Shown: positions 51,802 through 61,903, counted from the stretch's first letter. The stretch: 64,000 nucleotides of DNA from Acutalibacter muris (GCF_002201475.1 NZ_CP021422.1:1922001-1986000), one strand, 5' to 3'. The notes: a model not told the origin generated them from the letters alone. Made by a program: numbers and translations.

Positions 51802-52654
51802 TAGCTGCGTCGCATCCCACACCTTTTTTGCCGGTTTGTTTTGAAAATAGAAGTCTCCATTAAAAGTCGTATCCCAATTTAAGACTTCCCACTTTCCCCC
51901 ATCAGATATCTCCAAATTACCTTGCTCGTCCCAAACTGTGGAGACAAAAATATAACTTGCATCACCGGCGGAATATCGCAAAGCACGATAATATACACTG
52001 CCGGTGAGCGACACCTCCCAGAACACAGTTTCTGCGTCCTTATTTTTCTGAACGTCTTCCCAAAAGCTTGAAACACCGTCAGGGTTCTCAAGGTATTCTG
52101 GGTAGACGCTATCACTGTTAATAACAGAATATCCTGCTTTTTTCAAAACCATTTCAATCGAATCTCTGTCTTCCTGAGATATGACGTCCCAATTCGGCCA
52201 ATCCTGAGAAGGCGTCTTTTCGGCCTCCTCATATATATCCTTGTAAAGCGACGCCGCTTTTTTGCATTCGTCATGAATCTCTTTCATCTCACTCTCTGAG
52301 ATTTCATCCCCAGTATAGCCAGAATCTATGGGTCTGATTTGTGATGATTCTTCTTCACTTGTTTTGCCACTATCTGGCATAGGATTATTGCATCCGCTCA
52401 GGGTAGCTGTCAGCAGCAGAACAAGAACTATGATCTTGGCTTTTCTCATTTCTATCACCATACCTTTCTGCCGCCGTACCCAGTGACAGTAACATAATAT
52501 TGCATTTTGCTAAGCGGCTATACTTGAAAAAGCAGGCACACTTCAAAGCATGTATATTATAGCAAAGAGCACGGATAGATTCTCCACTTTTCATCCCTAT
52601 CTAATGATAGCTGATAGCCTAGCAGCAAAATCCAGTACGCATGACAAAAGCTTA

Positions 52655-53155
52655 CTATCTTTCCGAGATGCTAACAACTTCAACTGCAACACTGCCGCCC
52701 CTTACAATCTCAATTCTATTCGTAAATTTCCTTTGCAACAAAGCAATCAAATCATCATTTCTGTTTTCTGTCTGGGTACATTCCAAAAGAACGGCAGAGC
52801 CGTCATAGTCAATGATTGTAACCCCAAACACTTTTGAAATTCGAAACAGCTCTGTTATATCCTCATCAGAGCAGCCATTCACCCTTACAAACAAAATTTC
52901 TTTCATGTGAATGGGGGTGTCCGTATAGTCCACTAATTTGATCACCTCGACACTCCTGCTTAGCTGCTTCTTAATCTGCTCAAAAGTCTTATCATCACTT
53001 GTTAAGCTGATTGTCATTCGTGATATAGTGCTGTCCTCTGTAACTCCAACTGTTAAACTGTCTAAATTATAAGACTTGGCAGAAAATAAGCCTGAAATGC
53101 GGGCAAGTACGCCTATTTCATTTTCCACAAATAAACATATCCATCTTTTTTTCAT
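52655..53155 (-). CDS. ilvN: Acetolactate synthase small (regulatory) subunit
   Basis: 166 residues with an N-terminal ACT domain (WICLFVENEIGVLARISGLF, then SAKSYNLDSLTVGVTEDSTI) and the C-terminal ALS_ss_C domain (IIDYDGSAVLLECTQTENRN). It confers valine feedback on the catalytic subunit. ATGA overlap with ilvB. The branched-chain operon stops here: no ilvC or ilvD follows. Confidence 0.9.
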   Translation of the reverse strand: MKKRWICLFVENEIGVLARISGLFSAKSYNLDSLTVGVTEDSTISRMTISLTSDDKTFEQIKKQLSRSVEVIKLVDYTDTPIHMKEILFVRVNGCSDEDITELFRISKVFGVTIIDYDGSAVLLECTQTENRNDDLIALLQRKFTNRIEIVRGGSVAVEVVSISER

Positions 53156-54888
53156 TCTCCATGCTCCTCGCTTTCCAGAATCATATCGTTAAGGGAGTTC
53201 CCTGGGGGAACAATCGGCATAACATTGATTTCTCTGTCTATAATAAATTCAATAACTGTAGGAGCTTTTGTATTCTGCTTTGCACTTATCAAAGCATCTT
53301 TTATATCTGCTGGCTTGGTTACACGGATGCCTTTTGTCCCATAGCTCTCCGCCAGTCTGATAAAATCGGGCGTATATTCTGGGCAGCAATGGTTTGGCGT
53401 ATTGCAGCCTATCTCGCAACTCTTTCGGTAACGCATACAAGTACTTGAATACCGTCTGTCATAGAACATTTCCTGCCATTGCCGCACATTCCCTAAATAT
53501 CCGTTATTCAATATACAGATGATAATAGGAAGCTCGTAAACGACAGCAGTAGCCATTTCCTGTATATTCATCTGCATACCGCCGTCTCCAGAGATAACAA
53601 TTACATCTTTATGTGGATTGCCAAGCTTAGCCCCGATTGCCGCAGGGAAGCCGTAACCCATAGTTCCCAATCCTCCAGAGGTCAGCATTTGTCTATTTTC
53701 ATCAAGCGCAAGAAACTGTGTTGTCCACAACTGATTCTGTCCAACATCTGTAGTGACAACTGCATCCGTAAAGATTTCATTGACGGCTTTTATTACCATT
53801 TGCGGAGTCAGTCCAGATCTCCCCATGTCGATGGGATATTCCTTTTTCCAATCATTGATTTCATTTACCCATTCCGAAACAGAAAGCGGCTCTGCTTTTT
53901 CAAGCAGGGAGCAGATTGCTTTCTTCGCATCAGCCACGATAGGGACATCCACCACAATATTCCGTGAAATGGAGGCTGCGTCAATGTCAATGTGGATTAT
54001 TTTGGCGGCTGTCGCAAATTCCTCTATCTTTCCCGTGATACGGTCGTTAAAACGTGTCCCTATAGAAAATAGGACATCGCAGTTACTGATTGCCCTGTTT
54101 GCCGCATAGCTTCCATGAATCCCTATATTACCCACATATAGGCTATGCGTTGTGGGAATTGCTCCTTTTCCCATAATGGTGGTGATGACAGGAATACCTG
54201 TGAGCTCCGCAAGCCGTGTCATCTCTTTGTTTGCATGTGCGATATTTACTCCGCCTCCTATCAGAAAGACGGGCTTTTTCGCATGGCGCAAAATATCCAA
54301 CGCTTTATTTAACTGCCCCATATGTACGGAGGTGTTCGGCTTATAACCTCGAATAGTTATTTCTTTCGGGTAAAAATCGCTGCCATACGCCCTCTGGATG
54401 TCCTTCGGCAAATCAACAACAACTACGCCTGGCTTTCCTGTCTTTGCAATATAAAAAGCCTTTCTGATTGTTTCTGCCAAATCCTCTCTCTTTCGTACAG
54501 TTACCGCATATTTGCTGATGCTTCTTGTAATGCCTACGATATCCACTTCTTGAAAAGCATCATTCCCAATCAGGCTGGTTGGCACTTGCCCCGTAAAGCA
54601 TACAAGCGGAACACTGTCATAATTTGCAGTGGCAATACCCGTAACGAGATTCGTAGCACCGGGTCCGCTGGTTACAAGACAGACGCCCACTTTTCCTGTG
54701 GAACGGGCATATCCGTCTGCCGCATGAACTAAACCCTGCTCATGGCGTGGCAAAATTACATCTATATCCTTTTCTCCATATAACGCATTAAATAGGTCTA
54801 TTGCCTGTCCTCCCGGATAAGCAAATAAAGTTGTAACAGATTCTTCTTTCAAAGCTTTTACAAATAACTCAGCACCTGTTATCTCCAT
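53152..54888 (-). CDS. ilvB: Acetolactate synthase large (catalytic) subunit
   Basis: 578 residues of the biosynthetic type: YPGGQAIDLFNALY, catalytic Glu in LPRHEQGLVHAADGYARSTG, TSGPGATN, central FAD-binding region, and the TPP motif GDGGMQMNIQEMATAVVYEL...NNGYLG. A Cys-rich insert (CMRYRKSCEIGCNTPNHCCP) before the C-terminal segment is seen in Clostridial enzymes. It condenses two pyruvates, or pyruvate with 2-oxobutyrate. I chose ATG 54888 (MEITGAELF); ATG 54897 is too close to GGAGG. Confidence 0.9.
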   Translation of the reverse strand: MEITGAELFVKALKEESVTTLFAYPGGQAIDLFNALYGEKDIDVILPRHEQGLVHAADGYARSTGKVGVCLVTSGPGATNLVTGIATANYDSVPLVCFTGQVPTSLIGNDAFQEVDIVGITRSISKYAVTVRKREDLAETIRKAFYIAKTGKPGVVVVDLPKDIQRAYGSDFYPKEITIRGYKPNTSVHMGQLNKALDILRHAKKPVFLIGGGVNIAHANKEMTRLAELTGIPVITTIMGKGAIPTTHSLYVGNIGIHGSYAANRAISNCDVLFSIGTRFNDRITGKIEEFATAAKIIHIDIDAASISRNIVVDVPIVADAKKAICSLLEKAEPLSVSEWVNEINDWKKEYPIDMGRSGLTPQMVIKAVNEIFTDAVVTTDVGQNQLWTTQFLALDENRQMLTSGGLGTMGYGFPAAIGAKLGNPHKDVIVISGDGGMQMNIQEMATAVVYELPIIICILNNGYLGNVRQWQEMFYDRRYSSTCMRYRKSCEIGCNTPNHCCPEYTPDFIRLAESYGTKGIRVTKPADIKDALISAKQNTKAPTVIEFIIDREINVMPIVPPGNSLNDMILESEEHGE

Positions 54889-54944
54889 AAATAACATTCC
54901 TCCTTTTGTATGCGTGTGCTTGATTGCATATAGTCTATTTTTTT

Positions 54945-54973
54945 CGGTACTACCATAAGGGCAGTACCGATTT
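54945..54973. terminator. Stem-loop between tetR and ilvB
   Basis: CGGTACT pairs with AGTACCG around an 11-base loop, T-run on the plus side and A-run on the other. It may end tetR transcription inefficiently or act in an ilvB leader; no T-box is visible in the 77-bp gap. Confidence 0.45.
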
Positions 54974-55549
54974 TTACTGTTCCAATCCCTTTATGAACAT
55001 TTGCACACTGCTTTTTATGTATTCATCTTTTTCTACTTTAGATAATTCATTGCCAAAAGACGCATTTAGAAACGTATAGCCAAACGTTGATGAAATAACT
55101 GTCAGAGCCAGCGCATCAAAATCTGCTTTTGGTATTTTTCCCAATACAAACATTTGATTAAGATACTGCGTGAACGATGATAAAAAAGCCTGCGGAACTT
55201 TCATAATGAGGGCAGACGTTTCCTCATATAATCGAGGCGCTCTCAAGCCGATAGACAAATTTACAAAATCTGGCGTCATTCTGTCCATGTATGCTTTCAT
55301 AAACATCTCTATGTCTGCCTGCAAATCCCACTGCACATTTTCAAAAATTTTTGGGGTTATATTTGCCCTCCAACCAGCTTGTTTTACTCCCTGTAACACG
55401 ATATCTTTCTTATTCTTGAATTTACGAAACAACGTACATTCATTCACACCTGCTACCTTGGCAATCTCTTTCGTGGTAGTTGCAACATATCCTTTATCCC
55501 GCACTAATGCCATTGCAGCGTCAATTATTTTTTGACTTGTTTCATCCAT
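54974..55549 (-). CDS. TetR-family regulator
   Basis: 191 residues: helix-turn-helix KIIDAAMALVRDKGYVATTT, then KEIAKVAGVNECTLFRKFKN; helical ligand domain after. I use ATG 55549 (MDETSQ), eight bases after GGAGG. The promoter (55581-55609) and a perfect dyad (55617-55642) lie upstream. The usual divergent target gene is missing. Confidence 0.8.
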   Translation of the reverse strand: MDETSQKIIDAAMALVRDKGYVATTTKEIAKVAGVNECTLFRKFKNKKDIVLQGVKQAGWRANITPKIFENVQWDLQADIEMFMKAYMDRMTPDFVNLSIGLRAPRLYEETSALIMKVPQAFLSSFTQYLNQMFVLGKIPKADFDALALTVISSTFGYTFLNASFGNELSKVEKDEYIKSSVQMFIKGLEQ

Positions 55550-55580
55550 GTTCATCGCCTCCATGCAAGTACACACTTTC

Positions 55581-55609
55581 ATTATAACAAAAAAGTACCT
55601 AAAAGTCAA
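55581..55609 (-). promoter_or_regulatory. Consensus promoter of tetR
   Basis: Minus strand TTGACT and TATAAT with a 17-base spacer. Confidence 0.75.
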
Positions 55610-55616
55610 CCAATCC

Positions 55617-55642
55617 ACTTTCAGTACTGAAATACTGAAAGT
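55617..55642. promoter_or_regulatory. Palindromic operator, probable TetR site
   Basis: ACTTTCAGTA-CTGAAA-TACTGAAAGT: perfect 10-bp arms with a 6-base centre, nested with TTTCAGTACTGAAA. It lies eight bases upstream of the tetR -35. On its other side AGAGGTGTAAA precedes ATG 55667, which opens only MQLQAHQSG before a stop, likely the rest of the divergent target gene. No other gene is evident to 55827. Confidence 0.7.
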
Positions 55643-56174
55643 AATCTTTTAAGTAAGAGGTGTAAAATGCAATTGCAAGCACATCAAAGCGGATAAACGG
55701 CATAGCCCAAAAGCTATACCGTTTCCAGCGAACATTCTTATATTGTTTATAAGTGCCCTCATCCTTTGGATCCCATATTTCTGTAATTGTATAGTGCGCT
55801 CAACCCCATCTGTTCGTCTTCTCGCATTCAAGTTTCCATTTGCAAGGGTTTCACCCATATTTCCATACAAGCCATATCCTCTGGGCTGCGATCATACTTT
55901 TCTGCCGAGAATGGCTCAGTTGTTAAGCCGTGTCTGGGCAGCCATGTGCTGAAAAGATACTTATTGGCCTGATTGAGCGCCACTGTTACCAAATCTTCAA
56001 AATTCTCCGCTTCAATTCTGCAGACGATATATTCTCCTTCGGGGAGTTCCTTATACACAAAGCCCTCTGGTAACTGATCCGGGATTTCATGAACCAGTCC
56101 GCCCGCAAAATAAGTAAAACACCCCTGTGCGGAATTCCCCATGTAGGACATTCCCATTTCTACCCCACTGCTAA

Positions 56175-57048
56175 GAACCTGTTTAGTATCTAGCCAACCA
56201 TCCGGTCCAGTGATAAAATAGAGGGGATGAGGGGGGAAGACAGGTGAGGAAAAGCTATCCAAGTGACATCAGTCGGAAACAATTTGAAGAAATACGCGAG
56301 GAATTGTCCAGAGTCAAAAAGCTAACACATCCCAGAAGCTACGACCTGTATGACATATTTTGTGCAGTTTTGTATCTGTTGAAAGAAGGATGCACATGGC
56401 GAGCCATCCCACATGATTTCCCTAAATGGCAAAATGTGCGGTATCATTACGACATATGGTCAAATCCAGATGAAAATGGAGTCAGTGTTCTTGACAGGGT
56501 TTTACGCAAACTGGTGGAAGCAGAGCGGGAAAAAAACGGACGCAAGGCACAAACAACAATGATAATTGTCGATTCCAAAAGCATTCAAAATGCTGATACC
56601 GCAGAAGAAAAGGGCTATGACGCGGGGAAAAAGTATCTGGGATAAAACTACATATTGGCGTGGACATTTTGGGGCTACCCCACGCAATTATGGTGACGAC
56701 CGCCAATGTAACAGATCGAACCGGCGCAATTGATATGGTTGATTATTATTGTGATGTAACCGACCATCTGTCTGCGCTCAAAAAGATTATGGCAGATGGA
56801 GGCTACACCGGAGAAACATTTGCAAACTCAATCAAGGATCTTTCTGGTGCGGAGGTTGAGGTCGTTAAGCGCAACGAGCTCCATACTTTTGCTGTCCTGC
56901 CAAAGCGCTGGATTGTGGAGCGCTCTTTTGCCTGGCTCGACAAATGTCGGAGACTCTGGAAAAACTGCGAACGTAAATTACAGAACTCTTTTCAAATGTT
57001 TTCTCTTGCCTTTATTCGTCTGCTCTTAAATAGATGCTAAACAGGTTC
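56175..57048. mobile_element. IS5-family element with TAA target duplication
   Basis: Inverted ends GAACCTGTTTAG(T/C)ATCTA, one mismatch in 18; TAA repeats at 56172-56174 and 57049-57051. 874 bp. Confidence 0.9.
56244..57040 (+). CDS. IS5-family transposase in two frames (probable -1 frameshift)
   Basis: First frame: SDISRKQFEEIREELSRVKK, then EGCTWRAIPHDFPKWQNVRY and the first Asp in IIVDSKSIQN, ending at 56645. The second frame carries GIKLHIGVDILGLPHAIMVT, ADGGYTGETF (Asp) and RWIVERSFAWLDKCRRLWKN (Glu). Frames join at GGG AAA AAG TAT; slipping back one base on AAA AAG gives K-K-V-S-G-I-K. A programmed frameshift or a simple one-base loss cannot be told apart. Confidence 0.75.
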
Positions 57049-57810
57049 TAAGACTTGCCCCCAGCAGTTCCTTCTCCTTGTAGTAACGCCTCCAAAGCTG
57101 TCCCGGTACATCTACGCCAGTACTTTCACCCACTGGCGTTTGTTCGGAGATATTAACCTCTGTTTCAAAGCCGAGATATGTGTCTGGCTGTTCCAGCGTC
57201 TTTCTTTGAATTCCCAAGACGATATCTCCCACTACCAGTGGAACACCTTCATCTACCAATACATAATTCATTAAAACTTGCGGGCGGTCAAATGTATTCA
57301 GCATCGGTAAATCCTTTCTGTACTCGTCCGGAGTTATTCCATATGTTTCTTTGAAAACCCGTGTGAAATTGGCATGGCTGGAAAAACCATAGTCCATGGC
57401 TATATCAAGAATCCTTCGGTCCGTATCCTTCAGATTTTCGATTACCTTTGCCAGACGACGGAGCTTCACATATTCCTGTACCGGTTTACTGACCAAGCGT
57501 TTAAACAGTCGCTGGAAATAGAACGGCGACAGGCAGGCGATATTCGCCAGCTCTTCCGTCAAAATTTCTTCTGCCAAGTGTTCTTCAATAAAATCTAAAG
57601 ACTGTTCGATTGCTTCCCATGCGTGCATTGCGGCACCTCCTATATTTGATGATCCCATCATACCATACTATTTTTGACCGTGCTTCTCACCCTATGCCCT
57701 TTCTGTCCATATAACCTGGAATAGATCTTCCGTATAACAAATCCAAGCCGCTCCTTTCCGGATTTCGCAAACCCAGTATAGGAACGGCTCATTTGTTTTC
57801 TATCGTATCC

Positions 57811-59400
57811 TCAAATCCTCCCGCAAATGTCAAAGAGATTGTTTTTGCGGTATAAAACTGCGGTTGCAGCCAGAATGACAATACAAATCCCGGCCCTTAG
57901 GTAAACGGCATACCCTTTGGGAACAATTCCAACAGCCACAGCGCATAGAATTGCCAATAAAAAGCCGCCCATACCCCCAAGCATGGAGGAAGCGCTCTGT
58001 TTGACGACGCGCACCTCACTCTCCCATTCCAGTATAGGGAAGCGGAGATTGATCGTGATGCCGTATACACAGGAAAACAGGATAATCGCGGCGGGAATCA
58101 GCACCAGCCACAGCAGCTCCCCTGCTCCCGGTTTCAGGGCAAAGATAAGAAGCAGCTCCGAGAGCAGGTAGAAAGGCAAAAGGAGCAGCAGATTCATGAG
58201 GATCTTGGCATCCAGAATGTTTTTGGCAGACAGGGGCAGGCTTTTTATAATCCACCAGTTTTTGCCCTCCATAGAGATGGATGTCGCTGTGGTGGTCATC
58301 ATACAAAACACTCCCGCTATCACAAACGGGACCACTTGACCTACATCTATGGGCAGGGGCAGCAGCTTTTTTAGCGTCTCTGGTCCGGTGACAAGCAGTG
58401 CCCCGGATAAGACGCAGCTCATCACCGGCCCAATGATGGTATTGGTCACATAGATGCTGGAAGAAAAGTACCGTCTAAACTCCCGCCTGCACAGAGAGGA
58501 CAAAACAGTACTTGCCTTGAGCGCTCCCATCTGGTAATTGTGCTTTGCTGCGCTGCTGTAAAGGCTCTCACAAATCTTCTGAAAACAAAGGACAACGCCT
58601 GTCGCTACAACTGCAAATACCGCCAGAGACACAGCGGCGCACAGCACACCGCTCAAAATATCCTCGCGGGTTATGGCTGTGCCAAGCCAGACCGCCGGTG
58701 GATACACCTTCCTTAACAGCGCCATCACAGTTGCAGACAGGTTTTGCAGCATTCCCGGGTCTATGCCGCCATCCATGGCCGACAGCCGGGACGAACCGTA
58801 CATGATCCCCAAAACTGCTAAAATTGACAAGCTTGCCGCTATCAGGCTTTTGTGGCGCATACGGGAGGAGATGCCGGTAATCAGTGCGCCGATAAAAATG
58901 GATGCAGCTATGGGGATTAAGGGAATGCTCCCCAATCCAAGCAGTCCCGTTAGATAAAAACCGGTGCCCGGATGGAGGTTCCACGCATATACAGCCATGC
59001 CGGGCAGCAGCACCGCCAAGGTCATAAGCAAATCTTCCACATACATTCTAAGTAACCGGCTGATGACAACCGAACCCTTTGACAGAGGCAGCGCGCACAA
59101 AATATCGTATCCTTCTTTTCGGAAGATGACGCTCCCCGCTTTGAGCACACCAAAAGCAAAAATCAGTGCGCTGGAAAGGGTGATGAGATAGGCGGGAACC
59201 GTTTCCTCCAATCCCGAGTAAATCAGCCCATAGGTCAGGCCACCCACATAAAAAATCAGCATGGCAAGCAAGATAATCCAGAGGGCCAACAAACCGAGCG
59301 ACTTCTTTTTTGCCCTTTTGTCCTTGGAAAAGCGGAGAACATTGAGTCCGCACAGGTTACATAGTTCCAGTTTGGTCAGTATTTTCATCTGTTTTAGCAT
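57811..59400 (-). CDS. Large ABC permease, 12 or so membrane segments
   Basis: 529 residues with two halves of about six membrane segments each (LGLLALWIILLAMLIFYVGG, YLITLSSALIFAFGVLKAG ... GMGGFLLAILCAVAVGIVPK, AGICIVILAATAVLYRK). Layout and size match ABC-2-like permeases that work with a BcrA-type ATPase. It overlaps the ATPase gene by 44 bases; GGAGG lies nine bases before ATG 59400. Confidence 0.75.
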   Translation of the reverse strand: MLKQMKILTKLELCNLCGLNVLRFSKDKRAKKKSLGLLALWIILLAMLIFYVGGLTYGLIYSGLEETVPAYLITLSSALIFAFGVLKAGSVIFRKEGYDILCALPLSKGSVVISRLLRMYVEDLLMTLAVLLPGMAVYAWNLHPGTGFYLTGLLGLGSIPLIPIAASIFIGALITGISSRMRHKSLIAASLSILAVLGIMYGSSRLSAMDGGIDPGMLQNLSATVMALLRKVYPPAVWLGTAITREDILSGVLCAAVSLAVFAVVATGVVLCFQKICESLYSSAAKHNYQMGALKASTVLSSLCRREFRRYFSSSIYVTNTIIGPVMSCVLSGALLVTGPETLKKLLPLPIDVGQVVPFVIAGVFCMMTTTATSISMEGKNWWIIKSLPLSAKNILDAKILMNLLLLLPFYLLSELLLIFALKPGAGELLWLVLIPAAIILFSCVYGITINLRFPILEWESEVRVVKQSASSMLGGMGGFLLAILCAVAVGIVPKGYAVYLRAGICIVILAATAVLYRKNNLFDICGRI

Positions 59401-60110
59401 CCTCTACCACCTCCATAAAAATGGACTCCAGGGACTGCCCCTGCTTTACGATGGCCTGCATATCGCCAGAGGCAATCAGCGTCCCCTCCTTGATCATGGC
59501 CACTTTGTTGCACAGCTTCTCCGCCACATCCAGCACATGGGTGGAAAAGAAGATGGAGCCGCCCTCTGCACAGATGCTGCGCATGATGTCTTTGAGGATT
59601 ACCGCCGCCTTTGGGTCAAGCCCCACAAAGGGCTCGTCCAGAATCAGAAGCTTGGGCTGATGTACCAGCGCGGAAAGGAGCGCCAACTTCTGCTTCATGC
59701 CGTGGGAATAGGTGGAGATGAGATCCCCCAGGGATGCCGTGATTTCAAAGGCCTCTCCGTACTTTCTAATTCTCTCCTCCCTCTCCCCTGCCCCCACGCC
59801 GAATACATCGGCGGTAAAGTTCAGGTATTGGATGCCGGTCAGGTATTCGTATAAATCCGGGTTGTCCGGGATATAGGCAAACTGACGTTTATAGGCAAGG
59901 GGATCCTTTCTGATATCAATTCCACCTATTTCTATCGTTCCGGCGTCAAAGCCCTGAATTCCCGCCACGCATTTCAGGGTGGTGGTTTTTCCCGCGCCGT
60001 TGTGGCCAATAAAGGCGTAAAGATCCCCCGGCGCAATGTGCAGGCTCAGGTCGGTGACGCCCTTGCTGCTTCCTTTGTAGTGCTTGGTCAAATGATCGAT
60101 CTTTAACATG
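59357..60110 (-). CDS. ABC ATPase partner of the large permease
   Basis: 250 residues: Walker A GHNGAGKTT, signature YSHGMKQKLALLSAL, Walker B LILDEPFVGLD and H-loop FSTHV. I use ATG 60110 (MLKIDHLTKHYKG) with GGAGTGTGCC upstream. It resembles EcsA/BcrA-type ATPases. Confidence 0.8.
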
Positions 60111-60247
60111 GCACACTCCTTTTTGATTACATACACTCCATCTAATGAATTTTATGTTTTCTCTATTCAAAAAGCGCAGAACCGGGTTCATCTCTTTTGA
60201 CGTACCAGTTCTGCGCCTGAGATATCTGTAGTAACCTACTTTCTATA

Positions 60248-61009
60248 TTATAACCGTTTCCGGTCAAAGAAAACGACTGCCAGCACCATAGACAGGCATA
60301 TCATAAGTCCTACTGCTGCTATACTGATAAAGTAATCCCCTGGGTTATTTTGCCCTTGCAGCAAAGACATGCCATCCATTAGCTTTACCGGAAGAAACGC
60401 ACTAAGTTTTGGGAACATACTCAGCAGGTATACCCCCATGGAAGCGCCGCCGACTCCTAACAGCACCTGTGTGCTACTCCGTGATACAGCCGAAAAGAAT
60501 ACCAATAGCGCGATTGCCCACATCCCAAACAACCAGGTCAGGGCAGCGGCTAGGAACAGATGGTATGCAATCCCGTTATCCCAAAAATACGCATTGTATC
60601 CGTAAGTAATCCCAAAACAAATCCAATACAGCGCTGTCCATGCAGCAAAAATCATCCATGCTTTTGCCAGTACGATCTTCCGCCTGGACAATCCCTTTGT
60701 TACCACAGGGATCAAGGTTCCCTTTTGATATTCAGCGGTAAAGCTTCCGCTGCTTATCAAGATAAATATAATAAGCCCTACCGGGATATTCTTATAAAAC
60801 TGCGCCCATGAAGTCATGGCGTCTACATTAACAGACGTAGTGACAAGCCCTGTGTCCGCAAGGGATTCCGAAAGTGTTTCCATCAGCCATGGCGTCAGCT
60901 TTGCCAATGCCGGATTCATGATTCCAAACAAGGTAAATACTAGCAGCAAAATCATAAGGCGTCCGGTTCGGCAAAGTTCCATCCATTCTTTTTTCAGAAA
61001 TGCACTCAT
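60248..61009 (-). CDS. ABC-2-type permease of the XRE-TPR operon
   Basis: 253 residues, MSAFLKKEWMELCRTGRLMI with six membrane segments and the central VPVVTKGLSRRKIVLAKA-like loop (TLIPVVTKGLSRRKIVLAKA) of ABC-2 permeases. ATGA overlap with the ATPase. Last gene of its operon. Confidence 0.8.
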   Translation of the reverse strand: MSAFLKKEWMELCRTGRLMILLLVFTLFGIMNPALAKLTPWLMETLSESLADTGLVTTSVNVDAMTSWAQFYKNIPVGLIIFILISSGSFTAEYQKGTLIPVVTKGLSRRKIVLAKAWMIFAAWTALYWICFGITYGYNAYFWDNGIAYHLFLAAALTWLFGMWAIALLVFFSAVSRSSTQVLLGVGGASMGVYLLSMFPKLSAFLPVKLMDGMSLLQGQNNPGDYFISIAAVGLMICLSMVLAVVFFDRKRL

Positions 61010-61902
61010 TTTCCCACCACCTCCATGAACAATTCTTCCAGGGACGCCTCCTGACGTTCGATACGCAGGACGGGTATCCTTTTATCCCCGAGGTAATACA
61101 GGATATCGGGCAGATTCCCCGCATCCTCCAACAGAAGGGTGTTTCGTCCAATAGATTTCAGGTGAGGAAATACCGATGAAAGCGTCTGCGAATCTTCTAG
61201 CCGCTCCAGCTCCAGTTCAGCTGCCGCAGTCGTTTTTATTTTCCGTACTTCCTCAAGGCTTCCCTGCAGGACAATCCGTCCGTCATGCAGAAATGCAATT
61301 TCATCACAGATATGTTCTACATCGGAAAGGATATGGGTGGAAAAGAGCACCGTTGTCTGTTCCTTTGCGTTTACCAGAATATCCAGCAGTTCCTTACGCC
61401 CTGCCGGATCCAGTGCGGAAGTGGGCTCATCACAGATCAAAAGCTTAGGACGGCCAAATAAAGCTTGCGCAATTCCTAAACGCTGTTTCATTCCACGGGA
61501 AAAGCCCTTGATCCGGCGATCCTCTTTTTCCAACCCCACCAGGCGAAGCAGCTCCTCACAGCGTCCCTTAATTTCTTTTGACGGCATACCGGTAATCTCC
61601 CCGCAGAACCGTAGGTACTCGGTCGGTGTCATATAAGAATAGAATTCCGGAACATCCGGCAGATATCCCACAAACCGGTTGGTCTGCGTATTCCCATAAT
61701 GAACCCGCATCCCGTTTACAGTTATTTCGCCGCTATCGCTGGTAAGCAGACCGAGAATCAGTTTCATGGCGGTCGTTTTCCCCGCTCCGTTTTGCCCAAC
61801 AAAACCGAACACTGTATGTTCCGGAACAGAAAAGCTCACATCCCGCAGCACCTGTTTCTCCCCAAAGCGCTTTGCTATATGAGAAAGAGTCAACATTTCC
61901 AT
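61006..61902 (-). CDS. ABC ATPase of the XRE-TPR operon
   Basis: 298 residues: Walker A GQNGAGKTT, signature FSRGMKQRLGIAQAL, Walker B LICDEPTSALD and H-loop STHIL, with a ~75-residue C-terminal domain ending EASLEELFMEVVGK. Confidence 0.85.
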   Translation of the reverse strand: MEMLTLSHIAKRFGEKQVLRDVSFSVPEHTVFGFVGQNGAGKTTAMKLILGLLTSDSGEITVNGMRVHYGNTQTNRFVGYLPDVPEFYSYMTPTEYLRFCGEITGMPSKEIKGRCEELLRLVGLEKEDRRIKGFSRGMKQRLGIAQALFGRPKLLICDEPTSALDPAGRKELLDILVNAKEQTTVLFSTHILSDVEHICDEIAFLHDGRIVLQGSLEEVRKIKTTAAAELELERLEDSQTLSSVFPHLKSIGRNTLLLEDAGNLPDILYYLGDKRIPVLRIERQEASLEELFMEVVGK

Positions 61903-61903
61903 A

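Larger units (their letters stand above)
50083..52461 (-). pseudogene. Lipoprotein gene split by an IS630-family element
   Basis: N-terminal part (51802-52461): MRKAKIIVLVLLLTATLSGC lipoprotein signal, then a domain ending VWDATQLL. C-terminal part (50083-50702) resumes RLKPVDKELYDLNAKYILPV to EPRIPAQRTAKEQESE. Removing the insert and one TA restores the frame as ATQLL-RLKPV, giving a protein of about 425 residues. The C-terminal text resembles DUF6070-type lipoproteins; function unknown. Confidence 0.8.
55828..57628 (-). pseudogene. AraC-family regulator with GyrI-like domain, split by an IS5-family element
   Basis: N-terminal half: two AraC helix-turn-helices (ILTEELANIACLSPFYFQRL, FSSHANFTRVFKETYGITPD) and the start of a GyrI-like domain to ELLGASL. 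The rest (SSGVEMGMSYMGNSAQGCFT to VKPLQMET) lies beyond the IS. Removing 56175-57048 with one TAA restores the frame exactly. ATG 57628 follows AGGAGGTGCCGCA. Such proteins sense drugs or small ligands; the gene is now inactive. Confidence 0.85.

Noticed and set aside
54898..54973. T-box or attenuator leader for ilvB
   Set aside because: Only 77 bp separate the genes; one hairpin, no T-box sequence and no leader peptide rich in Val, Leu or Ile.
55600..55790. Minus-strand stop-free stretch (reads ITEIWDPKDEGTYKQYKN and more)
   Set aside because: It looks partly protein-like but runs through the tetR promoter and operator and has no start; I could not support it as a gene fragment.
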